Shown here piece after piece: positions 10,023 to 18,782 of a stretch of 39,717 bases of DNA. Every line of letters starts with the position of its first letter. Within the stretch, counting starts at the first letter, position 1. Position numbers and translations under genes: made by a program. Source of the stretch: Candidatus Neomicrothrix sp. UBA2517 (GTDB lineage: Bacteria > Actinomycetota > Acidimicrobiia > Acidimicrobiales > UBA8592); assembly GCA_002341185.1 (NCBI GenBank), contig DDNP01000022.1, positions 43,850 through 83,566 of the forward strand, written 5' to 3'. The notes under the pieces are model-generated. The model worked only from the letters and a program-made list of their open reading frames with translations, was not told where the DNA came from and did not search any database.

Positions 10023-12107
10023 CTAAACTGAATCTGCTAATTCTTCAGAGCCAGGAAGTTCACCAATAGGACCGATGATGGTTAATTGGTCGTCAGCTAT
10101 TAATTCTGTTGAAGGGTCAGCTCTCAAGACTGTTTCTCCCCTTCGTATTGCTTCAATATGAAGGTCTTTATCTAGAGTAAGGTCTCCAACTTTTTTGCCA
10201 ATAAGCGACCTCATTGATGTCTCGGGAAGAAGCGGGTATTGCCCGATCTCCAATCCTGGTAAGAGTCCGTCCTTGACTTCTGCTTCGTGTGCTGCATCCA
10301 AAGAGACAGCAGACTTATCATCGTCAAGATAGCCAGCTAGTTCTCCTGCGAGTCGGAGTACCCGGCCAGGTTTCGCAGTAGTCCCAGCAAGAAAGAACAA
10401 AGCATTTACGCGTTCATTTCTTCCTCCCCACTCAACCGGTATTATTATTCCCGCCTCACTTTTGACTATAACAAGATGGTCATCCACTGCATCATCAAAA
10501 AATGCGACTGGAGTAGCGGTGGGGTGAGTTTTTGAAGGCTGAATCCAAAGCGAACCTGATTTTAAGAATTGTTCGTTGACTTTTTCAGCTTCGATACCTA
10601 TTCGGTTACTCAATACTTGAGAAGCTCGAGTAGCAGCAAGATTAATATCTCCGTCTTTGGGAACATAAAGTACAGAAGCTCTGGCAACTAGCCCTGCATA
10701 ATCGTCTTCGGAACGGAGTCCGTGGCTTTGCATAGCGGCTGAAATCTCACGATCAACGCTTGTATCAGCAGAGCGGCCTAGTCGCTCATAAATATGATGG
10801 ATTGCTCCAGCTTTTTGTGTCGCTTTCTTTTTCCCTATGAAGTGATACCAAAGAAGTGTCATTAGTGTCGCCGCACATACTAAGAGCAATGGGAAAGTAC
10901 CAAGTTTCACGATCAAGTAGATAGAAATACAAATTCCGACTATTTGCGTGAATGGATAAAAAGGAGTTTTGAAACCAGGGGCGTACGAAGAAATCTTAGC
11001 TGAACGAAGGACGATTACTGCTAGATTTACAAGACCAAGTTTCACTAAGACAAAAGCGCTTGCAAGTTTAGCAATTGCCCCTGCTCCGAAAGCAACCACA
11101 ACGAATCCCATTCCGGCTCCAGTTAGGACTATGCCCCAGACTGGCGTCCCAAATCTGCTTAGCTCAAGAAATCTTGAATTCATGAGTCCATCGCGACTCA
11201 TGGCCATAGGGTACCGCGCTGCAGCAAGAATACCGGCGTTAGCTGCAGACGCAAAAGCAGCGAGTGCGGCTGCAATTACAAATCCCGCACCAATTGCAGG
11301 CATAAAATATTCCGCAGCAGTATGAAGTGGGGCCTGATCGGTTATTAGAGTTTCTGCAGGGACAGCAGCAACTGCAACTAATACCCCGACTGTGTAAACA
11401 ATCGTGCTTACTATCAACGAGAGTATGACCCCTAAAGGTATATTTTTTGAGGGATCTTCAACTTCCTCTGCAATGCTAGCTACTTTTGTCAAACCTCCAT
11501 AACTGATAAAGACAAGACCAATTGCAGCAATAAAACCACCTGAGCCACTCGTGAAAAATGGGTCGAAATCACCTAAACCGTTACTAGCTTCAGGAATACC
11601 AGCGATCATGTACCAGCCCATAACAGCAAGAAGAAAAGCTACCATGCCCATTTGTAAGGAAGCGCTAGTTTTTGAACCAACGATGTTCAAAATAGTGAAG
11701 AAAGCTATGAGGCAGATTGCTGTAGGTTTTGCGGGTAAATCAACTATCAAGTTTAGATATGCGCTCATACCTACTAAAGCGAAAGCGTCTTTCATTACTA
11801 AAGAAACCCAAGTAGATACTCCGCTGAGGGTACCTCCCGCAGGTCCAAGTGCCCTTGCTAGAAAATAGTAAAGACCACCTGCGCGAGGCATAGCTGTAGA
11901 CAGTTCGGAAACGCTTAACATCGCTGGTAACGCAAGAAGACCAGCGACTAGGTATGCAAGAACCGCTGATGGTCCGGCTTTATCGACCGCAAAGCTTGGA
12001 AGGAAGAATAAACCAGCACTAATGGTCCCACCTGTACTTAAGACGAAAACATGTCGCAGTCCTAATGACCTTTTGAGATCTGAAGAGGTTGAGTCCTTTC
12101 CGGCCAT
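10023..12107 (-). CDS. APC-superfamily amino-acid permease with C-terminal EIIA-like and RCK_C-like domains
   Basis: The 694-residue product has about twelve membrane helices in its first 430 residues, with the APC signature LSTGGTISAGLFFLPSF in helix 1 (the substrate carboxyl-binding G-rich break) and YYFLARALGPAGG in helix 3. A cytoplasmic part of about 240 residues follows. Its first half resembles a type-2 PTS EIIA fold (for example NALFFLAGTT and LRLAGELAGYLDDD), but the phosphorylated PH motif is absent (TATPVAFFDD). Its second half (IGKKVGDLTL ... ADDQLTIIGP) resembles the RCK_C/TrkA-C ligand-binding domain, so gating by a small ligand is likely. Substrate unknown. ATG 12107 is preferred over an upstream TTG at 12161 that would overlap uvrD2 by 17 bases. 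Confidence 0.8.
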   Translation of the reverse strand: MAGKDSTSSDLKRSLGLRHVFVLSTGGTISAGLFFLPSFAVDKAGPSAVLAYLVAGLLALPAMLSVSELSTAMPRAGGLYYFLARALGPAGGTLSGVSTWVSLVMKDAFALVGMSAYLNLIVDLPAKPTAICLIAFFTILNIVGSKTSASLQMGMVAFLLAVMGWYMIAGIPEASNGLGDFDPFFTSGSGGFIAAIGLVFISYGGLTKVASIAEEVEDPSKNIPLGVILSLIVSTIVYTVGVLVAVAAVPAETLITDQAPLHTAAEYFMPAIGAGFVIAAALAAFASAANAGILAAARYPMAMSRDGLMNSRFLELSRFGTPVWGIVLTGAGMGFVVVAFGAGAIAKLASAFVLVKLGLVNLAVIVLRSAKISSYAPGFKTPFYPFTQIVGICISIYLIVKLGTFPLLLVCAATLMTLLWYHFIGKKKATQKAGAIHHIYERLGRSADTSVDREISAAMQSHGLRSEDDYAGLVARASVLYVPKDGDINLAATRASQVLSNRIGIEAEKVNEQFLKSGSLWIQPSKTHPTATPVAFFDDAVDDHLVIVKSEAGIIIPVEWGGRNERVNALFFLAGTTAKPGRVLRLAGELAGYLDDDKSAVSLDAAHEAEVKDGLLPGLEIGQYPLLPETSMRSLIGKKVGDLTLDKDLHIEAIRRGETVLRADPSTELIADDQLTIIGPIGELPGSEELADSV

Positions 12108-12144
12108 GTGAAATCTTAGCAATTCTAAATAGCTAATGATAATA

Positions 12145-13872
12145 TCAGGAAAAGATTTCAATGATTTGATCTCCGAAGCGATCGATCATTACTGAACTGA
12201 TTTGGGGGATTCGGCTTAAATCCTGGAGTGTTTTGGGTTCCTGAGAGATTATTACTTTAATAACTTCATCAGAGAGTACAAGCTCAGGCGTGGAATCATT
12301 TGCTTTCGCTATATTCTCCCGTAATCTATCTAATTCCTTGGCATTACTCTTGCCTGTGTTGTTATGAAGGCTTTGATGAACTGAACTTCCTAAAGGTTTC
12401 CGATCCTTTCGGATCGTTTCAACTTTAACCTGTTTGCCACGACCGAAATTGAGTGGTGTAGGGTCCAAGAGACTGTTGATTTCTTTGATATAAATTGATG
12501 GTTTTCTGTTTCGTTTAGTTCCCAGTAAACGATTTCTGGCCCATGAGATATGAAGTTCTTTCTCAGCGCGTGTCAATCCAACAAAGAATAGACGCCTTTC
12601 CTCATCTTGAGCAGAATCGGTTCGAGCATGAGCAATGGGGTGAAATCCTTCCTCAACCCCGCAGAGATGAACAATCTTCCACTCCAGTCCTTTCGCCGCA
12701 TGAAGCGTCAGAATTTGAACATGATCACTCTCGTCTGATGCAACTTCAGCATCGGTATCAGTGGCAACTTTATATTTGATTCTCTGCTCTTTGAAAGTTT
12801 CTAATATTGGTGATATCTGAGCGTGAGTTCTCACTAACACTGCTTGGTCGCCGAACGTAATGGATTCGCTTAATAACTCTTTGATTAAATTTGCAATGCT
12901 TTGCGCCTCTGCGTATTCATCTTCTACCGCCCTGATAGTTGGCAATCGCCCTTTTGGTATCCGAGGTACTAAACTTTCCATGTTATGAAGAAGTGAAGTG
13001 GCTGGAGCTAATATTTCCGGAGTTGATCGAAAATTATCTCTTAAAGTAATGGTCTGTGAATCCGGGAAAAATTCTTGGAAATTATTTAGAAATCTTGAAT
13101 CTGCCCCATTCCAAGAATAGATAGCTTGACAAGGGTCCCCTACAACGGTTAAAGAACTCTTAGAACTTAGCCAGGCTTGAAGGAGTCCGAATTGTAAAGG
13201 ATTTACATCCTGAAATTCATCAACGAATAAATCTCTATATTTCCAATGACGAGACTCGGCATAGCTGATGTCTTCAGCCAGATATTCAATCGCGAGCTGG
13301 ATAATATCATCGAAATCAATAAAGTTTCCCTTACGCTTTAAGCTCAAATACTTCCGGAAATGCTCTGCCACAGACGAAAATGGAACCAAATCTATGCGTT
13401 CAGCTTTTTCAGCTTCGCCTATGTAATCTTCAACTGAAATTCTTTGTGCGGTAGCCCAATTGATTTCACCTAGGACAAAATTCCGTTCGGTATTCTCATA
13501 TTTATCTGGCAAGACTCGGTTAACGTAACCTGAACGATTCGTAATAAGTTCAGGTTGCTCTCTAATTCCAATGTCTTTCCATCTTGCCTTAACCTGCTTG
13601 TAAGCAATTGAATGAAATGTTCCAGTATGCACTGAGGAAGCTTCTCCTAATGATCCCAGCCTACTTTTAACTTCTCGCGCTGCCTTGTTCGTGAATGCAA
13701 GACAAAGTGAGTGAGCGGGTTCTATTTTTACGGCATTTATCTGATAGGCGATGCGTTGAGTAAGGACTCGAGTCTTACCAGTGCCGGCACCAGCAAGTAT
13801 TCGCAGCTGACGTGCATCAGAACGGATAGCTGCAAATTGATCATCTGTTATGTTGCTATTAAGAAACTCCAC
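12145..13872 (-). CDS. uvrD2: UvrD2-like superfamily 1A DNA helicase with C-terminal HRDC domain
   Basis: A 3'-5' ATP-dependent DNA helicase/translocase for repair. Visible motifs: Q-motif region (SNITDDQFAAI), Walker A LAGAGTGKT (27-35), Ia (AFTNKAAREVKSRL), II VDEFQDVNPLQ, III VVGDPCQAIYSWNGA, IV LRDNFRSTPEI, V LTLHAAKGLEW and VI RLFFVGLTRAEKEL. The last 45 residues (about 531-575) look like an HRDC domain, which marks mycobacterial UvrD2. At 575 residues it is shorter than M. tuberculosis UvrD2, and the linker before HRDC contains no cysteine, so the tetracysteine module of that enzyme is absent. GTG 13872 is used because it puts the Q-motif at the usual distance. It is divergent from the PH-domain gene (48-base gap) and leads the permease. 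Confidence 0.9.
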   Translation of the reverse strand: MEFLNSNITDDQFAAIRSDARQLRILAGAGTGKTRVLTQRIAYQINAVKIEPAHSLCLAFTNKAAREVKSRLGSLGEASSVHTGTFHSIAYKQVKARWKDIGIREQPELITNRSGYVNRVLPDKYENTERNFVLGEINWATAQRISVEDYIGEAEKAERIDLVPFSSVAEHFRKYLSLKRKGNFIDFDDIIQLAIEYLAEDISYAESRHWKYRDLFVDEFQDVNPLQFGLLQAWLSSKSSLTVVGDPCQAIYSWNGADSRFLNNFQEFFPDSQTITLRDNFRSTPEILAPATSLLHNMESLVPRIPKGRLPTIRAVEDEYAEAQSIANLIKELLSESITFGDQAVLVRTHAQISPILETFKEQRIKYKVATDTDAEVASDESDHVQILTLHAAKGLEWKIVHLCGVEEGFHPIAHARTDSAQDEERRLFFVGLTRAEKELHISWARNRLLGTKRNRKPSIYIKEINSLLDPTPLNFGRGKQVKVETIRKDRKPLGSSVHQSLHNNTGKSNAKELDRLRENIAKANDSTPELVLSDEVIKVIISQEPKTLQDLSRIPQISSVMIDRFGDQIIEIFS

Positions 13873-13920
13873 GGGATGAGACTACCGTGTAAATCTGCCA
13901 AGTATCTAGTGAAGAAGCTA

Positions 13921-14403
13921 ATGGCTACTAATAACGCAGTAGAGTATGGCAACATGGCATACGAAAAACTATCGTTAAATGAGGACGAAGCCATTACTTT
14001 AGAGCTCCGCAAGCATCCGGTAGCCCTAGCAAAATCAGTCATAGGCATCATTGCCGTATCCGTGGTCCTTATCTTGCTTTATGCGCTAACAAATATGTGG
14101 TGGTTCCTCCTCACTTGGACGTGGTTCGGACTTCTTCTATTTGCGCGTTACTTAAATTACAGGCAAGAAAGACTCTTTGTAACTAACCAACGAGTTGTTT
14201 TCAAGCACGGAATTTTTCATACCCGTACTTACGATATTCCATTATCTAGAATCTCGGCTGTTAGCTCGTATCAAAGTATCATCGGACGAATTATAGGATA
14301 CGGTTCGATAAATATTGAACACTCCGAAGTTAAAAGAACAACGTATCAGTTGGTTCCCAAGCCAGAACTCATCAAGAGAGTAATCGCACAGCTCACTCAA
14401 TAA
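13921..14403 (+). CDS. Bacterial PH-domain (bPH2/YdbS-type) membrane protein
   Basis: The 160-residue protein has two closely spaced hydrophobic helices (about residues 40-80, SVIGIIAVSVVLILLYAL and MWWFLLTWTWFGLLLFARYL). A C-terminal bPH2 domain (about 85-160) follows, recognised by the pattern ERLFVTNQRVVFKHGIF ... YDIPLSRISAV ... GYGSINIEHSE. These proteins are common in Actinobacteria and sit at the inner membrane with the PH domain in the cytoplasm; their function is not settled. ATG 13921 is preceded by GAAG; a second ATG (13954) is possible, and the frame is open upstream into uvrD2 antisense. Only 48 bases separate it from the uvrD2 start, so both transcripts must have very short leaders. 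Confidence 0.85.
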   Translation: MATNNAVEYGNMAYEKLSLNEDEAITLELRKHPVALAKSVIGIIAVSVVLILLYALTNMWWFLLTWTWFGLLLFARYLNYRQERLFVTNQRVVFKHGIFHTRTYDIPLSRISAVSSYQSIIGRIIGYGSINIEHSEVKRTTYQLVPKPELIKRVIAQLTQ

Positions 14404-14474
14404 ATTAAGTTCAAGACTGCCATACCTCGGTTTGAAATAAATGTATCTTCGGTAAAGAATAGACAAGAACATTC

Positions 14475-14480
14475 AGGAGG
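14475..14480 (+). promoter_or_regulatory. Strong Shine-Dalgarno site of the CoA racemase gene
   Basis: AGGAGG lies five bases before ATG 14486. It is the only full-consensus ribosome-binding site I noticed in the window and fixes this start. Most neighbours have weak or no site, so this gene is probably translated more strongly. Confidence 0.85.
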
Positions 14481-14485
14481 TCACA

Positions 14486-15625
14486 ATGGGTCCATTAGAA
14501 GGTAAACGAATTATCGAGATTGCAGGGATAGGGCCGGGGCCGTTTTGCGCGATGTTATTAGCGGACCTCGGAGCGGAAGTAATCAGAGTCGATAGAGCCT
14601 CAACGGTCCCAGAAGAAATACCTGACTCACCAAACCTTGACTTACTAAACAGAGGAAGGAGTTCCATCGGGGTAGACCTAAAAGCTCCAAAGGGCGTTGA
14701 AACTGTTCTCAAATTAGTGGAAAAATCTGATGCTCTTATTGAGGGCTTTCGCCCCGGTGTGGCGGAGCGACTAGGAATAGGTCCTGATGTTTGTCTTCTC
14801 AGGAACCCGAAATTAATTTACGGCCGGATGACAGGTTGGGGCCAGAACGGTACTTATTCCTCAATGGCTGGCCATGACATCAATTACATTGCTCTATCAG
14901 GAGTATTAGGCATGATAGGACGTGAAGGTGAAAAGCCTGTTCCCCCAGTTAATCTGATAGGCGATTTTGGCGGGGGAGGAATGCTACTCGCATTAGGAAT
15001 CTGTGCAGCATTAGTGGAAGTTGCTGAAAGCGAAAGGGGGCAGGTAATTGATGCTGCAATGACCGATGGGTCAGCGCTCTTAGCTACTATGGTTCATTCA
15101 TTTAAAGCGATGGGTATATGGGGAGACCGTGGAACAAACCTTCTTGATACTGGCGCCCCCTTTTATGATGTTTTTGAGTGCGCAGATGGACAATACATAT
15201 CGATAGGTTCTATTGAGCCTCAATTCTATTCTGAGCTTCTTCGAATAATCGGACTTGAGAAAAGCGGGAATTTGAAACAAATGGATAGGGCGAATTGGGC
15301 AGAAATGAAATCTAAAATTAGCGACTCTATTAGAGGAAAAACTCGAAAGGAATGGGAAGGTTTAATGGAAGGAACAGACGTCTGTTTCGCTCCTGTGCTC
15401 TCAATAGATGAGGCCTACGAACACCCTCATAACAAAGAACGCCAGACCTTCATCGAGATCGCAGGCACTATGCAACCCGCTCCAGCACCAAGGTTCAGCA
15501 GAACTCCTAGCTCAGTAGCATCACCACCACCTCACGCTGGTCAACACACAGATCAAGTATTAATAGATTCAGGATTCACCACAGATGAAATTGCGTTGCT
15601 AAAGGAGGAAAAAATAATCAAATAA
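14486..15625 (+). CDS. mcr: Alpha-methylacyl-CoA racemase (family III CoA-transferase fold)
   Basis: Racemises the 2-methyl group of 2-methylacyl-CoA thioesters so that methyl-branched fatty acids or sterol side chains can enter beta-oxidation. The 379-residue product starts MGPLEGKRIIEIAGIGPGPF, the family N-terminus. The catalytic residues known from M. tuberculosis MCR are conserved: His130 and Asp131 in MAGHDINYIALSG, Asp160 in NLIGDFGGGGM, and Glu244 in SIGSIEPQFY. This separates it from CaiB/BaiF CoA transferases, which use a single Asp. No beta-oxidation genes are adjacent; it is followed after 68 bases by the MhuD-like gene. Confidence 0.92.
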   Translation: MGPLEGKRIIEIAGIGPGPFCAMLLADLGAEVIRVDRASTVPEEIPDSPNLDLLNRGRSSIGVDLKAPKGVETVLKLVEKSDALIEGFRPGVAERLGIGPDVCLLRNPKLIYGRMTGWGQNGTYSSMAGHDINYIALSGVLGMIGREGEKPVPPVNLIGDFGGGGMLLALGICAALVEVAESERGQVIDAAMTDGSALLATMVHSFKAMGIWGDRGTNLLDTGAPFYDVFECADGQYISIGSIEPQFYSELLRIIGLEKSGNLKQMDRANWAEMKSKISDSIRGKTRKEWEGLMEGTDVCFAPVLSIDEAYEHPHNKERQTFIEIAGTMQPAPAPRFSRTPSSVASPPPHAGQHTDQVLIDSGFTTDEIALLKEEKIIK

Positions 15626-15693
15626 TTTCTCAAATCGCAACTCTTTAATATCTTGACTCCACAAATGTTCCACTTACCTGCCATCATTGTTAT

Positions 15694-16014
15694 ATGACAG
15701 TGATAAAAATAAACGCAATTACAGTGCCCAAAGAAATGGGCGAAGAGGTAGCGCAAAGATTCGCCTCCAGAGCAACCTCAGTTGACGACGCAGAGGGCTT
15801 TGAGGGCTTTGAACTGATGCAACCTGAAGACGGAAGAAACCAATGGCTAGTCGTTACAAGGTGGGCAGATGATGCCTCGTTTGAAAAGTGGAGATCGTCG
15901 GGACAAGCAGCTCATGCTCATAAGCCCGCTGAAGGTACGGATGAGAAACCGTTAGGACTATCAGCAGAATTGTGGCACTACAGCATTTCGGTCACTTCAC
16001 CAAAGAATAGTTGA
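15694..16014 (+). CDS. mhuD: MhuD-like heme-degrading monooxygenase (ABM fold)
   Basis: The 106-residue dimeric alpha/beta-barrel protein closely resembles M. tuberculosis MhuD, which cleaves heme to release iron and mycobilins. Aligned by eye, the heme-contacting residues are kept: Asn7 in VIKINAI, Trp66 in SFEKW, and a histidine in QAAHAHK (His74, one residue earlier than MhuD His75). The block KINAITVPKEMGEEVAQRF also matches the MhuD N-terminus. Length matches MhuD (about 105). It would supply iron from heme in the cytoplasm. The small membrane protein gene starts seven bases after its stop, so they are probably one unit. The alternative is another ABM-fold oxygenase not acting on heme, less likely given the retained ligands. 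Confidence 0.85.
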   Translation: MTVIKINAITVPKEMGEEVAQRFASRATSVDDAEGFEGFELMQPEDGRNQWLVVTRWADDASFEKWRSSGQAAHAHKPAEGTDEKPLGLSAELWHYSISVTSPKNS

Positions 16015-16021
16015 GAAATCA

Positions 16022-16387
16022 TTGGGCTTACGAGACCTCCACACAACCATTGCTTTCATTCTAATCATTTCTAATGCAACAACAGGAATTTGGGGGGTTC
16101 TCATCGATAAAGAAGTCATAAAGACACCTCGTTTCTTTTGGGTAGTGATAGCCGTTGCACAAACTATCGTCTTTGCCCAAGCTTCTATAGGAGTAGGACT
16201 CCAAGCCAAGGAAGGCATTGAACCGAATGATTTCCACTATCTTTACGGATTTTCAATGATAATTGCAATTGCCCTTCTCTATGGATACCGCAATACCATT
16301 GGGAAGAAGAAGTATTTACTTTATGGTTTAGGTAGTTTTTTTATAATGGGACTTGGAATAAGAGCTATGTTTCTAGGAACAACGTAA
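16022..16387 (+). CDS. Small four-helix membrane protein of unknown function
   Basis: I do not recognise this family. The 121-residue product has four hydrophobic helices at about 9-30, 38-60, 72-90 and 98-116, with short loops. His7 near the start of helix 1 (LHTTIAFILIISN) and His73 near the start of helix 3 (NDFHYLYGFSMI) sit at comparable depths, an arrangement compatible with, but not proof of, heme or metal ligation. The start is a TTG at 16022 with only a weak GAGAAA upstream; no in-frame ATG occurs before helix 1, so translation probably depends on coupling to the MhuD-like gene seven bases upstream. A role in heme or iron handling is an inference from position only. Confidence 0.7.
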   Translation: MGLRDLHTTIAFILIISNATTGIWGVLIDKEVIKTPRFFWVVIAVAQTIVFAQASIGVGLQAKEGIEPNDFHYLYGFSMIIAIALLYGYRNTIGKKKYLLYGLGSFFIMGLGIRAMFLGTT

Positions 16388-16423
16388 TGTGGTCGTTAGC
16401 CAAAAATCGAGTACGTGATAGAT

Positions 16424-17452
16424 ATGAGAAATAGAAACCACAGCTATTTATTGGTTACAGGCGGAGCAGGATACATTGGCAGCCATACTGTTGTTGAGCT
16501 AATGGAGGCTGGCCACAATGTATTAGTGCTTGATAACTTTTCGAACTCATCTAGAGCATCTATTGAAGGAGTCCGAAAGATCTGTGGTAAGGAACCTATC
16601 CTCATAGAAGGAAATATTGCAGATGAAGAACTTCTACAAAATATCTTTAAAGAGCATCGAATAGATTCTGTGCTTCATTTTGCAGGACTAAAGTCCGTTG
16701 CAGATTCAGTATCTCAACCACTTAAATATTACATTGAGAATGTAGGTTCATCCTTATGTTTGTTTGATGTGATGGAGTGCAATAATGTAAGAAAAATTAT
16801 TTTCTCTTCATCAGCTACCGTGTATGAACCAGCAGGAGAGCAACCATATTCTGAACTATCACCAACTGGTCCTGGGAACCCGTATGGTAAGACCAAGTTA
16901 TGTGTTGAGCAGATCCTTCATGGTTTGGCAGTTGCTAATCCAAATTGGGAAATAGGCATCCTACGATATTTTAATCCAGTTGGGGCACATCCATCAGGTC
17001 TTATTGGGGAAGATCCCAAGCAGTATCCAAATAACCTTATGCCCTTAGTTATGCAGACAGCTATCGGGAGACGAAAGAAACTAGAGATTTACGGTGATGA
17101 CTATGACACGCCAGACGGAACATGTATTAGGGACTATATACACGTTTTGGATCTCGCAAGAGGCCACTTATTAGCATTGGAATATCTAGAAAGACATCCA
17201 GGGATTCACTATTGGAACCTCGGAACCGGGAAAGGAATCTCAGTGAAAGAATTAGTGGAACAGGCTAAAGAAATAACCGGAACTGAAATAGAAACACAGG
17301 TTGTGGCTAGACGTCCAGGAGATAGCCCCATAGCAATAGCTGATCCCAGAAAAGCTAAAGAAGAATTATTATGGCATCCTGAATATTCTTTGGTAAACAT
17401 GTGCGCTGATCATTGGAACTGGCAACGGCACCACCCTGATGGATATCAATAG
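16424..17452 (+). CDS. galE: UDP-glucose 4-epimerase
   Basis: NAD-dependent interconversion of UDP-glucose and UDP-galactose, supplying galactose for surface glycans. The 342-residue extended SDR protein has the NAD-binding LLVTGGAGYIGSHTVVEL near the N-terminus, DNFSNSS, the catalytic Ser/Thr region FSSSATVYEP, the Tyr-x-x-x-Lys motif NPYGKTK, and the substrate loop RYFNPVGAHPSGLIGEDP. All match GalE. ATG 16424 gives a normal N-terminus; a GTG at 16415 would add three residues. No Leloir partner genes are nearby. Its 3' end overlaps the convergent lactone oxidase gene by seven bases, leaving no room for a separate intrinsic terminator. Confidence 0.95.
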   Translation: MRNRNHSYLLVTGGAGYIGSHTVVELMEAGHNVLVLDNFSNSSRASIEGVRKICGKEPILIEGNIADEELLQNIFKEHRIDSVLHFAGLKSVADSVSQPLKYYIENVGSSLCLFDVMECNNVRKIIFSSSATVYEPAGEQPYSELSPTGPGNPYGKTKLCVEQILHGLAVANPNWEIGILRYFNPVGAHPSGLIGEDPKQYPNNLMPLVMQTAIGRRKKLEIYGDDYDTPDGTCIRDYIHVLDLARGHLLALEYLERHPGIHYWNLGTGKGISVKELVEQAKEITGTEIETQVVARRPGDSPIAIADPRKAKEELLWHPEYSLVNMCADHWNWQRHHPDGYQ

Positions 17453-18750
17453 CCCAAAACGCGCTCTAAGTAAGAGTTAGTGAAGTGCCCATCTGGGTCC
17501 AAGGCCTGCCTCGCCTCAGTGAATTCATTCCATTGTGGATATAGCTTAACTAAATCTGAAGAATCAAGATTATGAATTTTTCCCCAGTGAGGTCGTCCAG
17601 CAAATTGGCGCATAGCCTTTTCTACTTCGTGAAAGAAAGCTCTAGACTTCGCGTGGTTGTATAAATGAATTGCAATGAAGCCAGTGTCTCTTCCATTGGC
17701 CATAGAAAGAGGAATATGGTCGGCGCCCAATGTTCTGATTTCTACTGGAAACGTAACTGGGATACGCAACCCTTCAGTTATATGCCGAACCGCTTCAAAT
17801 GCATCAAATAATTGCTCTCTAGGAACTGCATATTCCATTTCTATAAACTTGACCCTACGCTTAGAGCAGAAAATTTTATGACTGATATCCACACGTGTAG
17901 GTCTATCCCCCTCTTTGGTTAGCAACTGCATTGACCTATTTACAGTGCCAGGAAACCGCAACCAAAACCGGTTTAGTAGGTCAAACCCTAAGTTGCGAAT
18001 AATTTCATCGTTAACGAACTTAGAAACTGTTTTAACCCTAGAAGGAAAAGAATTTGTCTTGTTGCATATCTTTATTTCAGCAATATCCGTGTAAGGAAAC
18101 CAAAAGAACTCAACAAAGTCAGAACTTAATTCCGCGTGCTCAAAGCGGGAAATGATCTCAGGTAACCTTGCAGTGAACTCTGTCAATTCCAAATTAAAAG
18201 ACCTAACACACTGAAGCGTTACACTAACTACGATTCCCAAAGCACCCAATGAAACCTTAGAAGCTTCAAAAAACTCAGCATTCTCTGATTCAGAGATGTC
18301 AACTATTGACCCATCTCCGGTGACAATTCTGATTCCCACAACAGCAGAACTGATTGAGTTAAAAGTAATACCAGTACCATGTGTTCCAGTCGCGATAGCT
18401 CCTGCAATACTCTGTGAATCAATATCACCTAGATTAGGTAGGGCCAAACCTAGTTTGTGTAATTGCGCATTTAAGTCAGAAAGAATTATTCCAGCGCCTA
18501 CAGTAACTTGAAGTTTTTCTTTATCTATATCCAAGATGGAGTTGAGGTCCTGCAGAGAAACCAAAAATCCATCAGTTGACCCAATCGAACTGAAGCTGTG
18601 TCCATTACCGATTGGCCTAACTTTAAGTCTCTTTGCAACGCCTAAACCGACAATCTCACTTATTGCATTTTCGTTATCGGGCCTCAGAACACTATGTGGA
18701 TACGACGTTTGATTTCCAGCCCAATTCAACCACTTATCAGTCAAAAGCAA
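17446..18750 (-). CDS. FAD-dependent aldonolactone oxidase/dehydrogenase (ALO/GULO family)
   Basis: The 434-residue flavoprotein has an N-terminal PCMH-type FAD domain with GNGHSFSSIGSTDG (48-61; His51 is the usual position of covalent FAD attachment), GDIDSQSIAGAIATGTHGTG, and a C-terminal ALO domain ending with the family motif HWGK (about 388-391). Relatives include yeast D-arabinono-1,4-lactone oxidase and M. tuberculosis L-gulono-1,4-lactone dehydrogenase (Rv1771). The physiological sugar lactone and electron acceptor cannot be told from sequence. It is last of the four-gene minus-strand run, 32 bases after the PLP protein gene, so a shared operon is likely. Confidence 0.9.
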   Translation of the reverse strand: MLLTDKWLNWAGNQTSYPHSVLRPDNENAISEIVGLGVAKRLKVRPIGNGHSFSSIGSTDGFLVSLQDLNSILDIDKEKLQVTVGAGIILSDLNAQLHKLGLALPNLGDIDSQSIAGAIATGTHGTGITFNSISSAVVGIRIVTGDGSIVDISESENAEFFEASKVSLGALGIVVSVTLQCVRSFNLELTEFTARLPEIISRFEHAELSSDFVEFFWFPYTDIAEIKICNKTNSFPSRVKTVSKFVNDEIIRNLGFDLLNRFWLRFPGTVNRSMQLLTKEGDRPTRVDISHKIFCSKRRVKFIEMEYAVPREQLFDAFEAVRHITEGLRIPVTFPVEIRTLGADHIPLSMANGRDTGFIAIHLYNHAKSRAFFHEVEKAMRQFAGRPHWGKIHNLDSSDLVKLYPQWNEFTEARQALDPDGHFTNSYLERVLGY

Positions 18751-18782
18751 ACTCCCAAAATTCCATTATAAAATAAATGCAA

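Noticed and set aside
12108..12161. TTG start adding 18 residues to the permease
   Set aside because: It would overlap uvrD2 and adds residues without family similarity; ATG 12107 is preferred, though the TTG cannot be excluded.
14432..14460. Possible promoter TTGAAA ... AAGAAT before the CoA racemase gene
   Set aside because: The -10 box is too weak to call, although the spacing (17) is right.
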